Assembly: GCF_049846925.1 (NCBI RefSeq)
Contig: NZ_JBNCMT010000017.1
Span: 1 to 64,000 of the forward strand
From: Brevibacillus_H sp049846925
GTDB taxonomy: Bacteria; Bacillota; Bacilli; Brevibacillales; Brevibacillaceae
Length of the DNA: 64,000 nt
Direction of reading: 5' to 3'
Every line of letters starts with the position of its first letter. The first letter of the stretch is position 1. Below, one piece after another: positions 8,299 through 17,600 of this stretch. The translations under genes and the position numbers were made by a program. The notes below the pieces were generated by a model, which had not been told where the DNA came from, ran no database searches, and saw only the letters and a program-made list of their open reading frames with translations.

Positions 8299-9377
8299 TT
8301 CTTCGAATATACCTTCCAGTATCATACTTTGTACTTGAAAGGATTTTGATCCAATTGAAGACGAGAATCTGGTTTAACCGGACATTTTCCACTGCATTTC
8401 ATTTTATCGACATGATCCGCAACAATCCAGATGGTCATGAATTTGAATTTTTCGCTACCCACCCCAAGAAACATTCAATAGTGCTGCAGGCAGCGGATTA
8501 TGCAGAAATTGAACCATCATTAGATGTTGAAGATTATATTCAATATTGTTTGGATTTTTGTAAGAAGCACAAGATTGATGTATTCGTCCCGAATTTACAT
8601 CTGGTAGAAATCGCAAAGCATGTTAACAGATTCGAGGAAATTGGCACCAAGGTATTGGTGAGTTCTGACTATGACCTCTTGCAAAGGATCTCAAACAAAG
8701 GGACTTTATTTGACTCCTTACGATCCGTACAAGGAGTTGAATTACCTGAATATCGCATTGTAAATGATTCCGGTTCTTTTTTACGATCAGTGATTGAACT
8801 GCAAGAAAAGGGCTATAAGGTTTGTTTTAAACCTGCGAACGGGGAAGGGGGAGTTGGGTTTCGTGTTATTGAAAAAAAGAAAAATACCATTGGCTCACTT
8901 CTTGGCCCGCTCTCTAATCGAATATCCCTTGAAGAGGCGTACCAAATACTCTCTGTAGAACGTTCGTTTGATGATGTAATGGTGATGGAGTATTTGGATG
9001 GTTTCGAATACAGTATCGATTGCTTAGCTTTCAATGGAAAGTTGCTTGCTGCCGTTCCACGAAAAAAAGTTGAGGGGCGAATTCGTTTACTAGAAGAGAA
9101 TGATGAATTAATTACTCTAGCCCACGTTATCCATAACAAGTTACAACTTCCTTATAATTTTAACATCCAGATAATTTACAAAAATGGCATTCCAAAGTTA
9201 TTAGAAATTAATCCACGAACATCTGGGGGATTATTTGTCTCATGCTTAACTGGAATTAACTTTCCATATCTGGCCGTAAAGTTATTATTATCTGGAGAAG
9301 CGGATGTTCCGGCTCCAAACTATAATATTTTGGCAACGCACTTTGAAAAAGAACTCCGTCTTGTGCGGGCGTTTTAG
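8286..9377 (+). CDS. ATP-grasp ligase of the Ter metabolite cluster
   Basis: A 363-residue ATP-grasp enzyme. Visible features are a KGYKVCFKPANGEGGVGF stretch near residue 177 (ATP-binding lysine and glycine-rich loop), MVMEYLDGFEYSIDC near 232 (hinge and acidic Mg region), and KLLEINPRTSGG near 307 (the Mg-binding E-x-N of the family). Such enzymes join a carboxylate to an amine or thiol via an acyl-phosphate. In Ter clusters this ligase accompanies the aldolase, PRTases and HAD phosphatase. The true start is uncertain: GTG 8286 has AAAAGGAG 11 bases upstream but lies inside a hairpin, while homologous sequence seems to begin near codon 19-24 (TTG 8346 or 8355). The last codons end 10 bases before the next start. 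Confidence 0.8.
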   Translation: MTLALLRIYLPVSYFVLERILIQLKTRIWFNRTFSTAFHFIDMIRNNPDGHEFEFFATHPKKHSIVLQAADYAEIEPSLDVEDYIQYCLDFCKKHKIDVFVPNLHLVEIAKHVNRFEEIGTKVLVSSDYDLLQRISNKGTLFDSLRSVQGVELPEYRIVNDSGSFLRSVIELQEKGYKVCFKPANGEGGVGFRVIEKKKNTIGSLLGPLSNRISLEEAYQILSVERSFDDVMVMEYLDGFEYSIDCLAFNGKLLAAVPRKKVEGRIRLLEENDELITLAHVIHNKLQLPYNFNIQIIYKNGIPKLLEINPRTSGGLFVSCLTGINFPYLAVKLLLSGEADVPAPNYNILATHFEKELRLVRAF

Positions 9378-9387
9378 GGGGGAATGT

Positions 9388-10587
9388 ATGCAGTTGCAAA
9401 AAGGTCAAAAAGTGGCTGTAACCAATAACGGGTCAGCTAAATTAAAGGTATGCTTAGGATGGTCATCGTTACCAGCAGGTGCTGATATTGATGGTGCTGC
9501 ATTTTTATTAGATGAAACGGGGAAGTGCCGAAACGACGAAGATTTTATTTTTTACGGTAATCCAACAAGTGTTGGTTCTGCGATTATGCATGCAAAAGGT
9601 ACTGAAACAGGAAATCAGGAAGTTTTATCTCTGGATACTTCAAAGTTACCTTCATATGTTAAACGAATTGCCTTTTCCCTAACTATTCACGAAGGAGAGA
9701 AATTCGATCACGTCTTCGGGGGAGTAAAAGATCCAATAGTACAAATCAGTAACCTTGATACGAATCAAGTTATCTTGACTTTTCCTATGGGTGAGGGTCT
9801 CACAAAAGAGACTGCTATCGTAGCTGGAGAATTATATGTACATAATGGGGAATGGAAATTCAACGCAATTGGCAGTGGATTTCATGGGGGGCTTGCTGCC
9901 TTATGCAAAAACTTTGGAATTGAAGTAATAGAAGCAGAAGAAGCCCCACCTCTTCCAAAACCTGAGCCTGCTCCTGTACCGAAACAACCCCCGGTTAATC
10001 TTTCGAAAGTAGAATTAAAGAAGCGGGAAACGGTATCAATAAAAAAATCAGAGAGAGTTACGGCAAAGTTGGAATGGGAAAGCAAAAAAGATCTCGATCT
10101 GTATTGTTTTTATGTAACTAAGGACGGAAAAGAAGGTAAGGTTTACTATAAAAATCTTGGAAAACCGAATGTATCGCCATTTATCACCCTCGATGGCGAT
10201 TCAAAAAAAGCAGGGTGTGAAACCATTGTCATTCATAAGCCAGATGAGTTGAAATTTGTCTTATTCTCAGCTTACAGTGCTGTATCTAATGGAATAGGAA
10301 GCTTTAAATCAATGAAAGCTCGAGCTGTGGTAGACAACCACGAAGGGCAAACGGTAATTGCGCGACTACTTGAAGAAAACAGGTATGCTTACTGGGTAGC
10401 AATTGCTCATATTGATTTCTCTGATATGAACAAGATGAAAGTCAGTCATGTAGAATCTTATTCAAAGAGTGGATCTGAAAATTCTCCTAAGTTATATTCG
10501 GACGGTTCTTTTAAAATGGATAAAGGCCCGGTCGAGTTTAAGACTCCTTCCATTTTTGGTTCAATCTTTGGCGGAAATAAATCGTAA
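9388..10587 (+). CDS. TerD-TerA two-domain fusion protein 2
   Basis: A 399-residue protein with the same plan as the fusion at 6231: TerD domain (residues 1-180; QLQKGQKVAV, DIDGAAFLLDE, DFIFYGN, EWKFNAIGSGF), a short Pro-rich linker (about 190-205) and a TerA-like domain beginning VNLSKVELKKRETVSI with DLDLYCFYVTKDGKEG and FITLDGDSK. The TerA part here is closer to canonical TerA than in the other fusion. In the TerD part the acidic loop is reduced (TETGNQE instead of GDGDDE), so calcium binding may be weaker. The start is ATG 9388, preceded by AGGGGGGAA; the long upstream in-frame extension overlaps the ATP-grasp gene and is not likely translated. Confidence 0.85.
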   Translation: MQLQKGQKVAVTNNGSAKLKVCLGWSSLPAGADIDGAAFLLDETGKCRNDEDFIFYGNPTSVGSAIMHAKGTETGNQEVLSLDTSKLPSYVKRIAFSLTIHEGEKFDHVFGGVKDPIVQISNLDTNQVILTFPMGEGLTKETAIVAGELYVHNGEWKFNAIGSGFHGGLAALCKNFGIEVIEAEEAPPLPKPEPAPVPKQPPVNLSKVELKKRETVSIKKSERVTAKLEWESKKDLDLYCFYVTKDGKEGKVYYKNLGKPNVSPFITLDGDSKKAGCETIVIHKPDELKFVLFSAYSAVSNGIGSFKSMKARAVVDNHEGQTVIARLLEENRYAYWVAIAHIDFSDMNKMKVSHVESYSKSGSENSPKLYSDGSFKMDKGPVEFKTPSIFGSIFGGNKS

Positions 10588-10623
10588 ACTAGTGTATTTT
10601 CGCTGATTACTGAGGGGGATCTT

Positions 10624-10839
10624 TTGAACAGTAAAAATGCTATTCACTCGTTTAGACCGATCTTTTCCTTGATTGTTTTCTTCTGCATACTAATCCTAAT
10701 AATCCTAAACATTGAGACCTTACTAATGCTGCCAAAACGTGATTTATTGGTTTCGATTATGGTTGGAGTCGCAATTTTAGTGTTGATTCTTTTGGATTGT
10801 TATACCTGGATAAAAAAGAAATCAGACTACAAAAGATGA
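10624..10839 (+). CDS. Small two-span membrane protein
   Basis: A 71-residue protein starting at TTG 10624, with GAGGGGG nine bases upstream. Two hydrophobic segments are visible (FSLIVFFCILILIILNI and LLVSIMVGVAILVLILL) separated by a short basic loop, and a lysine-rich C-terminus that would face the cytoplasm. I do not recognise the family. It is the last gene of the Ter cluster and is followed by a terminator, so it is probably expressed with the second TerD-TerA fusion 36 bases upstream. Confidence 0.6.
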   Translation: MNSKNAIHSFRPIFSLIVFFCILILIILNIETLLMLPKRDLLVSIMVGVAILVLILLDCYTWIKKKSDYKR

Positions 10840-10855
10840 TGGAAATCTGATGTGG

Positions 10856-10936
10856 AAAACCGACTTTTGAATTGCAGTGCCATTTGTGAAATACCTAACA
10901 AATGGGGGGCAGTTTAAAATGGCTCGGTTTTTTTGT
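10856..10936 (+). terminator. Terminator closing the Ter cluster
   Basis: Outer arms GAAAACCGA (10855-10863) / TCGGTTTTT (10924-10932) and an inner stem CCATTTGT (10880-10887) / ACAAATGG (10898-10905), followed by a run of seven T. The rest of the gap up to the sdh promoter (about 10940-11090) shows no gene on either strand. Confidence 0.65.
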
Positions 10937-11090
10937 AAGTAAGAAGACTCCTACTAGATTTTTGCTCAGCGCATCGTTCGATGTTGGCAATGTTCATGTT
11001 ATTTTCTATGTAGATAGGCTAGTGTTTACAGGATGGAGATTCTGCCTATCAATTAGATGATTCTATCGATGGATTTAGTCTAGCATTTGC

Positions 11091-11119
11091 TTGACGCTCC
11101 TGTTGGACAGGAGTACAAT
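11091..11119 (+). promoter_or_regulatory. Sigma-A promoter of sdhCAB with dyad operator in spacer
   Basis: TTGACG (11091-11096), a 17-base spacer and TACAAT (11114-11119) make a near-consensus vegetative promoter. The whole spacer (11097-11113) is a perfect inverted repeat, CTCCTGT-TGG-ACAGGAG, so a dimeric regulator could bind on the face used by RNA polymerase. The transcript would start near 11126, giving a leader of about 234 bases before sdhC. Confidence 0.75.
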
Positions 11120-11199
11120 AGTTTTGGTCACACAATTGACATTCTTTTTTCCGGAATCCGACACATTTCTACAGATTTTTTTGGAAGAAGCAACCGATT

Positions 11200-11213
11200 T
11201 GTAAGCGCATCCG
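11200..11213 (+). promoter_or_regulatory. Candidate CcpA cre site in sdh leader
   Basis: TGTAAGCGCATCCG matches the Gram-positive cre consensus TGWAARCGYTWNCW at 12 of 14 positions. It lies about 75-88 bases downstream of the predicted sdh transcription start, where a roadblock would act. It is followed by TATAAT at 11216, but that hexamer has no matching -35. Confidence 0.35.
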
Positions 11214-11359
11214 TTTATAATGGTGCTTATGTTGTCTTTTAGCTTCTTACCAAACAGAGAAGGGATGTGTCTAACCACTTAACAATTGGGACAGGATATT
11301 GGAGAAAAGAGTATCGAATAATGCATGTTGGAAAAAGACAATTGAGGGGGGACCCATGC

Positions 11360-11968
11360 ATGGCTAACAGCCGGCAATTTCTACAGCACAGGCTTCATTC
11401 TTTACTAGGTTTATTTCCCGTAGGATTGTTCTTGGTTTTTCACCTAGTAGCGAATTTCCAAGCAACAAGAGGAGCAGAAGCTTACAATGAAGCAGTAGGA
11501 CAAATTGAAAAACTTCCATTTCTTATCTTTCTTGAGTTCGGACTTATCTACATACCGCTTCTTTTCCACGCGGTTTATGGCTTACACTATGCTTTCCAAG
11601 CGAAGCATAACGTAAACAACTATGGTTATTTCCGCAATCATATGTTCTTGTGGCAAAGAATTACGGGTGTAATCACGCTGATCTTTATTTCCTGGCACGT
11701 ATGGCAAACAAGAATTCAAAAGGCAATGGGTGTAGAAGTCAACTACGATATGATGCACGATATCTTCACAAACCCTGCGATGAGAATTTTCTATGCGATC
11801 GGTATTTTATCGGCAGTATTCCACTTTGCGAATGGTGTATGGTCGTTCCTCGTTCACTGGGGTATCACTGTAGGTCCTCGTTCGCAACGCCTTGCAACTT
11901 ATTTCACAATGGCACTTTTCGTTGTTATATCTATTATCGGTTTACGTGCGTTAGCGGCATTCGTTTAA
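11360..11968 (+). CDS. sdhC: Succinate dehydrogenase cytochrome b558 subunit
   Basis: A 202-residue membrane anchor of succinate:menaquinone reductase, the usual length for the Bacillus type B enzyme. About five hydrophobic spans are visible with histidines suitable for two b hemes (HRLHSLLG, FLVFHLVANF, HAVYGLHYAF, ISWHVWQT, VFHFANGVWSFLVHWG). It passes electrons from SdhB to menaquinone. The ATG at 11360 is chosen over upstream in-frame codons because GAGGGGGGA lies eight bases before it and the protein then starts MANSRQFLQHRL as expected. It is first of three genes and is separated from sdhA by 21 bases. Confidence 0.95.
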   Translation: MANSRQFLQHRLHSLLGLFPVGLFLVFHLVANFQATRGAEAYNEAVGQIEKLPFLIFLEFGLIYIPLLFHAVYGLHYAFQAKHNVNNYGYFRNHMFLWQRITGVITLIFISWHVWQTRIQKAMGVEVNYDMMHDIFTNPAMRIFYAIGILSAVFHFANGVWSFLVHWGITVGPRSQRLATYFTMALFVVISIIGLRALAAFV

Positions 11969-11989
11969 TAGGAATAGGGGGAAGCAATC

Positions 11990-13753
11990 ATGGCCAAAGG
12001 CAAATTAATAATCGTCGGCGGTGGTCTTGCAGGCTTAATGGCTACCATCAAAGCGGCAGAAAAAGGGGTACCAGTAGACTTATTCTCCCTTGTACCAGTG
12101 AAACGCTCTCACTCGGTTTGTGCGCAGGGGGGCATTAATGGTGCAGTTAACACAAAAGGTGAAGGTGACTCTACCTGGGAACACTTTGATGACACGATTT
12201 ATGGTGGCGACTTCTTGGCTAACCAACCGCCTGTTAAAGCAATGTGTGACGCAGCGCCTGGTATTATCTACATGCTGGACCGCATGGGTGTCATGTTCAA
12301 CCGTACAGCGGAAGGTTTGCTTGATTTCCGTCGTTTCGGGGGTACAAAGCATCACCGTACGGCATTTGCTGGTGCTACAACTGGTCAACAATTACTGTAT
12401 GCTTTGGACGAGCAAGTTCGCCGTTTTGAAGCAGAGGGTCTGGTAACAAAGTATGAATATTGGGATTTCCTTGGAATTGTCCAAGACGATGAAGGTACCT
12501 GTCGTGGGATTACCGCTCAAAACATGCGCTCTGGAGAAATCCAATCGTTTGTAGCAGACGCAGTAATCTTGGCAACTGGCGGACCTGGTATTATTTTCGG
12601 TAAATCGACTAACTCCATTATCAATACAGGTACTGCTGCTTCTGCTGCATACCAACAAGGCGTTATCTATGCAAACGGTGAGTTCATTCAAATTCACCCA
12701 ACTGCAATTCCTGGCGATGATAAGCTGCGCTTGATGTCCGAGTCTGCACGCGGTGAAGGCGGTCGAGTTTGGACCTACCGTGATGGTAAGCCTTGGTACT
12801 TCTTAGAAGATAAATACCCTGCTTATGGTAACCTGGTGCCTCGTGACATCGCTACACGTGAAATCTTCCACGTGTGTGTAGATCAAAAACTGGGTATTAA
12901 CGGAGAAAACATGGTTTACCTTGACTTGTCTCATAAAGATCCAAAAGAGCTCGACGTTAAGCTCGGCGGTATCATCGAGATTTATGAGAAGTTCATGGGT
13001 GAAGACCCACGCAAAGTACCAATGAAAATCTTCCCTGCTGTTCACTACTCCATGGGTGGTATGTGGGTCGATTACAACCAGATGACAAACATCAAAGGCT
13101 TGTTCGCTGCGGGTGAGTGCGATTATTCCCAACACGGTGCAAACCGCCTTGGTGCTAACTCTCTCTTGTCTGCTATTTACGGCGGTATGGTAGCAGGACC
13201 AAAAGCAATTGAGTACATGAACGATCTGGATAAATCATCCAGTGATCTGTCTAGCTCGTTATACGATAGCGCAACCAAGAAAGAACAAGACAAGTACGAT
13301 AACATCCTGAAGATGGACGGCAATGAAAATGCATACGTGATTCACCGTGAGCTTGGTGAGTGGATGACGGATAACGTTACCGTTGTTCGTTTCAATGATC
13401 GTCTGAAGAAAACAGATGATAAAATTCAGGAGCTTATGGAGCGTTACAAGCGCATCAACATCAACGATACACAACGTTGGAGCAACTCTGGCGCATCTTT
13501 CACACGTCATCTCTGGAACATGCTCGCTCTTTCCCGTGTGATGACACTGGGAGCATTGCAGCGTGATGAAAGCCGTGGAGCTCACTATAAACCTGATTTC
13601 CCTGATCGCAATGACGAGAAATTCCTGAAAACAACAATGGCCAAATACAACGCAGAAACGACAGCTCCCGAAATCTATTACGAAGACGTAGATATCTCCT
13701 TGATCACGCCTCGTAAACGTGACTACACACAGAATAAGAAGGGAGGACATTGA
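11990..13753 (+). CDS. sdhA: Succinate dehydrogenase flavoprotein subunit
   Basis: A 587-residue flavoprotein that oxidises succinate to fumarate in the citric acid cycle. The dinucleotide-binding GGGLAGLMA is at residues 10-18, and the covalent FAD histidine is expected at His41 (KRSHSVCAQGG). HPTAIPGDDKLRLMSE and RGEGGRVW provide the substrate-binding and catalytic Arg region, and GLFAAGECDYSQHGANRLG the C-terminal FAD contact. AGGGGGAAGC precedes the ATG. The stop at 13751-13753 lies two bases before sdhB, implying coupled translation. Length matches the Bacillus enzyme. Confidence 0.97.
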   Translation: MAKGKLIIVGGGLAGLMATIKAAEKGVPVDLFSLVPVKRSHSVCAQGGINGAVNTKGEGDSTWEHFDDTIYGGDFLANQPPVKAMCDAAPGIIYMLDRMGVMFNRTAEGLLDFRRFGGTKHHRTAFAGATTGQQLLYALDEQVRRFEAEGLVTKYEYWDFLGIVQDDEGTCRGITAQNMRSGEIQSFVADAVILATGGPGIIFGKSTNSIINTGTAASAAYQQGVIYANGEFIQIHPTAIPGDDKLRLMSESARGEGGRVWTYRDGKPWYFLEDKYPAYGNLVPRDIATREIFHVCVDQKLGINGENMVYLDLSHKDPKELDVKLGGIIEIYEKFMGEDPRKVPMKIFPAVHYSMGGMWVDYNQMTNIKGLFAAGECDYSQHGANRLGANSLLSAIYGGMVAGPKAIEYMNDLDKSSSDLSSSLYDSATKKEQDKYDNILKMDGNENAYVIHRELGEWMTDNVTVVRFNDRLKKTDDKIQELMERYKRININDTQRWSNSGASFTRHLWNMLALSRVMTLGALQRDESRGAHYKPDFPDRNDEKFLKTTMAKYNAETTAPEIYYEDVDISLITPRKRDYTQNKKGGH

Positions 13754-13755
13754 TC

Positions 13756-14505
13756 ATGTCAGAAAAACTCGTTCATCTGATTATCACTCGTCAGGACAAT
13801 CCTGAGAGTGCACCATACACAGAGGAATTCAAGATCCCTTATCGTCCGAACATGAACGTAATCTCCGCCTTGATGGAGATTCAACGCAATCCGAAAAACT
13901 CCCAAGGACAAAACACCAAGCCAGTCGTGTGGGAGTCCAACTGTCTGGAGGAAGTGTGCGGAGCGTGCTCCATGGTGATCAACGGGAAGCCACGCCAAGC
14001 TTGTTCGGCACTGATTGACAAGCTGGAGCAGCCGATCCGAATCCAACCAATGAGTACATTCCCGGTTATGCGTGACTTGTCTGTTAACCGTAACCGCATG
14101 TTTGATGCACTCAAACGTGTGAAAGCATGGGTTCCAATCGATGGTACGTATGACCTCGGACCAGGACCTCGCATGCCGGAAGTTGAGCGTCAATGGGCGT
14201 ATGAATTGTCCAAGTGCATGACTTGCGGGGTTTGCCTTGAAGCTTGTCCGAACGTGAATGAAAAATCACCGTTCATTGGACCTTTTGCGATTTCCCAAGT
14301 TCGCCTGTTCAATCAACATCCTACTGGACAAATGAACAAGCATGAGCGTCTGGAAGCTCTCATGGGAGATGGTGGTATCGGTGATTGCGGTAACTCGCAA
14401 AACTGCGTACGCTCTTGCCCGAAAGGTATTCCGCTTACCACATCGATCGCACACATGAACAAAGAGACAACCAGACATGCGATCCGCTCTTTCTTCTTCT
14501 CCTAA
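13756..14505 (+). CDS. sdhB: Succinate dehydrogenase iron-sulfur subunit
   Basis: A 249-residue iron-sulfur protein linking SdhA to SdhC. The plant-type 2Fe-2S site is CLEEVCGACSMVINGKPRQAC, the 4Fe-4S site CMTCGVCLEACP, and the 3Fe-4S site is formed from CGNSQNC and CVRSCPKG. The ATG at 13756 is preferred to TTG 13750, because GGGAGGA (13741-13747) then has ideal spacing. A strong terminator follows at 14527, closing the operon. Confidence 0.96.
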   Translation: MSEKLVHLIITRQDNPESAPYTEEFKIPYRPNMNVISALMEIQRNPKNSQGQNTKPVVWESNCLEEVCGACSMVINGKPRQACSALIDKLEQPIRIQPMSTFPVMRDLSVNRNRMFDALKRVKAWVPIDGTYDLGPGPRMPEVERQWAYELSKCMTCGVCLEACPNVNEKSPFIGPFAISQVRLFNQHPTGQMNKHERLEALMGDGGIGDCGNSQNCVRSCPKGIPLTTSIAHMNKETTRHAIRSFFFS

Positions 14506-14526
14506 TATTTAGAAATAAGTGTAAAA

Positions 14527-14556
14527 GAATCTGGACTTGTTCCAGGTTCTTTTTTT
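14527..14556 (+). terminator. sdhCAB terminator
   Basis: GAATCTGGA (14527-14535) pairs with TCCAGGTTC (14541-14549; one G-U pair), with a 5-base loop and seven T. Confidence 0.85.
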
Positions 14557-14635
14557 CGTTTCGGTAGAAAATGTATACCCTCTCTCTTTCCATGGAAAAC
14601 TAAAGAGTATGAAGAGCAACAGGAGGGGGCCGAAA

Positions 14636-17600
14636 TTGCGCAAAACAGTGATGATTTGTTTGGCTTTATCGATCGTGATTTTTTCGGGCAAAACGCAAGA
14701 AGGTATCGAACTGGCAGGGAAGAAGTCTGTTCAGGCGATGAATGCCACAGGTGGAGAAAATACGATTGGTGGAGATGAACTCATTCGTAAACAGGTTATT
14801 TCTGATTTATATGAAGCGAAAAAAACAAATTCAGAGAAAAATAGGCCTGCTACACAGGATGTCGCCAAAGGTGTAGGAATGCTAGGTTCGGATGAATGGG
14901 CTGCACCGGACTTTATTATTCAAAGAGAGCAGGTTCGAGAGTCGTCGTCTTCCTCTACTCTCGATATGATAGAGGCCAAAAGGGCATGGGAGAATGCAGG
15001 TGTCAAAGGAGAAGGCATGCTCGTTTCCATTATTGATACCGGGGTAAATCCCAAGCATCCTGATATGATCCCGCCAAAAGACAAGCGTCAGGCCGTTCAG
15101 AAGTCGGGGAGCTCCAACAAGGTTTTAAACGGCTATAACTGGGCTGACAGGAATCAGCAGACACAGGACGTAGGTGAATCACAGCACGGCATGCATGTAG
15201 CGGGAATCGTTGCAGCGAACGGCAAAATCAAAGGGGTAGCTCCCGAGGCTCAACTGCTAAGTCAGAAAGTGTTTAGCAATTATCAGGGTGAAGTATCCGG
15301 ACTAAGTGAGTCCATCCTGTTTGCGATCAATGATTCCATTACAAAAAAAGCGGACGTAATCAATCTTAGTTTAGGTTCTTCGGCTGGCTATGTAGACGAT
15401 ACCACCGTAGAGCAGTTTGCGATCAAGAAGGCGGTTGACAACGGAATCGTCGTCGTAGCAGCAGCAGGTAATGACGCTTATTTCGGTAGTGACAAGGTAA
15501 AAGCAGAAAATCCAGACTATGCGATGGTTGGCTCTCCAGGAATTGCGCCGGATGCGTTATCAGTGGCCTCCGCCAATGCGACAGTCCTTGCGGGAAGCAG
15601 CTTTGCGGTAACGGGTGTAAGTGAGCTGGATCGGATTGTTTACATCACTGGGCGTCCTTCCTCAGGAGAAGCTTTGAATCCTGTTCAGTCTTTGACAGAA
15701 GAGCATGAGCTGGTGTTTGTCGGCAAAGGGAAAAAAGAGGATTATAACGTTTCTGTCAAAGGGAAAATCGTATTAATCGAACGAGGAGATATTCCATTTG
15801 ATGAGAAGCTGAAGCTTGCCAAAGAAGCAGGCGCAGCAGGTGCGATTATCTACAATAACCAGTCAGGTCCACTCGTAATGAGTGCCAATGAAACCAAAAC
15901 CATTCCTTCTGTATCCATCCTTCGTCAAATGGGTGAAGAACTGGCGACCAAGTTACGCAAGGGCAAAAAGGTATCTGTTACTTTTGATGGTGAATATGCG
16001 CAAAATCCACTTCCTTATCCAAACGGCGGTATCATCTCGCCCTTTTCTTCCTGGGGGCCTACACCGGATTTGCAGTTTAAGCCAGAGATCACTGCACCTG
16101 GTGGCGGAATTCTTTCCACTGTACTGCAAGATGATTACTCAGTAAAAAGCGGTACGTCAATGGCCACACCGCATGTTGCAGGAGGGGTGGCGCTGATCAA
16201 GCAAGCCTATCGGAAGCAAGGCTACAAACTCCAGGGACGAGATTTGGTTGATACCATCAAGGCAGCAGCTATGAATACGGCAGAACCGATTATTGACCCT
16301 CGGGAAATTGATCCTGCTAATGCTGGAAGGCAAGTCTCGAGCAAAGAATTGCCTTATTCTGTCCGTGTGCAAGGGGCTGGAATGATGCAAATTGCCAAGG
16401 CGATCAACACCCCTGCCATTGTCACGGATCGCAAAGGAAAAGCAGGCGTGTCACTAGGGGAGATCGGCAACTCAACCACTTTCTCACTCTTTATTGACAA
16501 CAAATTTGGCAAAAATCCGATTACCTATATGCTTTCAGATGAATTTGGCGTAATGACAGATATGCGTCAAGAAGGGCAAAACCTGCTGAAAAATATACAA
16601 ATTCCAGGAGCTGGTGTAAGCTTTTCTACACCCAAAGTAACGGTAGCCCCCGGACAGAAGCAAGAGGTAAAGGTTACCTTGCTCATTCCAAAGTCCAGTG
16701 AGAGAAATCTATTTGCCGAAGGATATATTGCCCTTCGCCCTGATCAGGAGGGAGCTCCTGTACTGCATGTGCCGTATTTCGGCTTCTATGGCAACTGGGA
16801 AGAACCTCGTGTGATTGATGCTCCGATGTGGGAGGACAACAGCCAGGAGAAACGGACAGGGATCAAAACCACCTGGTATCGGGACAAGGAGAATGACAAG
16901 TGGAAATTCCGTGATTATTTGGGGGTAGCAGGGGTAGACGACAACGGAAATGTAAAAGTGGATCCAGAAAGAATAGCCTTCTCTCCCAATCAGGATGGAC
17001 ATTATGATACGGCTTCTCCGTCCATTACGTTTTTACGAAATGCCAAGCAGGTAACCATCGATATTGTGGATTCGAGCGGTAAGCTTGTCCGGCCATTGGT
17101 GAGAGACGAAAAAATCACCAAATTCGACCAGTCGAAGCTTGGTGTCCCCTACTACTACACCGAGAAGAAAGAGTGGAGCTGGGACGGCAAGATATTTGAC
17201 ACAAAAAAAGGGGAGTACGTGCAGGCACAGGACGGGATGTATCGATTTGTGGTGCGAGCGAAAAATGATGGCAGACAGGGAAATTGGCAGTCTGTTTCCT
17301 TGCCGATTCTCGTGGACATCAAAGCTCCGACACTATCTGCATCCATAAGCGGCAATAGGGTTACCTGGAGTACACGAGACAAAGATGTACAGGGATTCAT
17401 TCTTTATGTAAATGGTAAAAAAGTAGGCGGCCCGTACTCATCTGACCAGAAAAGTGCCATCGTGAATCAAACACACAAAGGAATCACGCTGATTGCCTAC
17501 GATTTTGCCGGAAACATTTCGATCAAACATGTCAATCGGGCAAGCGACACAACACCTCCTTATATTCATTTTCCCAACGACATTTATGATCAGGTGTTGG

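Noticed and set aside
10886..10903. Rex-like sequence TTGTGAA-N4-TAACAA upstream of sdhC
   Set aside because: The bases form the inner stem of the Ter-cluster terminator and lie more than 200 bp upstream of the sdh promoter, with mismatches in the second half-site.
11215..11222. Second sdh promoter at TATAAT 11216
   Set aside because: No -35 at 16-19 bp and no extended -10 TG; the promoter at 11091 is far better.
12080..13750. Open frames opposite sdhA
   Set aside because: They are shadows of a strongly codon-biased gene with no family similarity.
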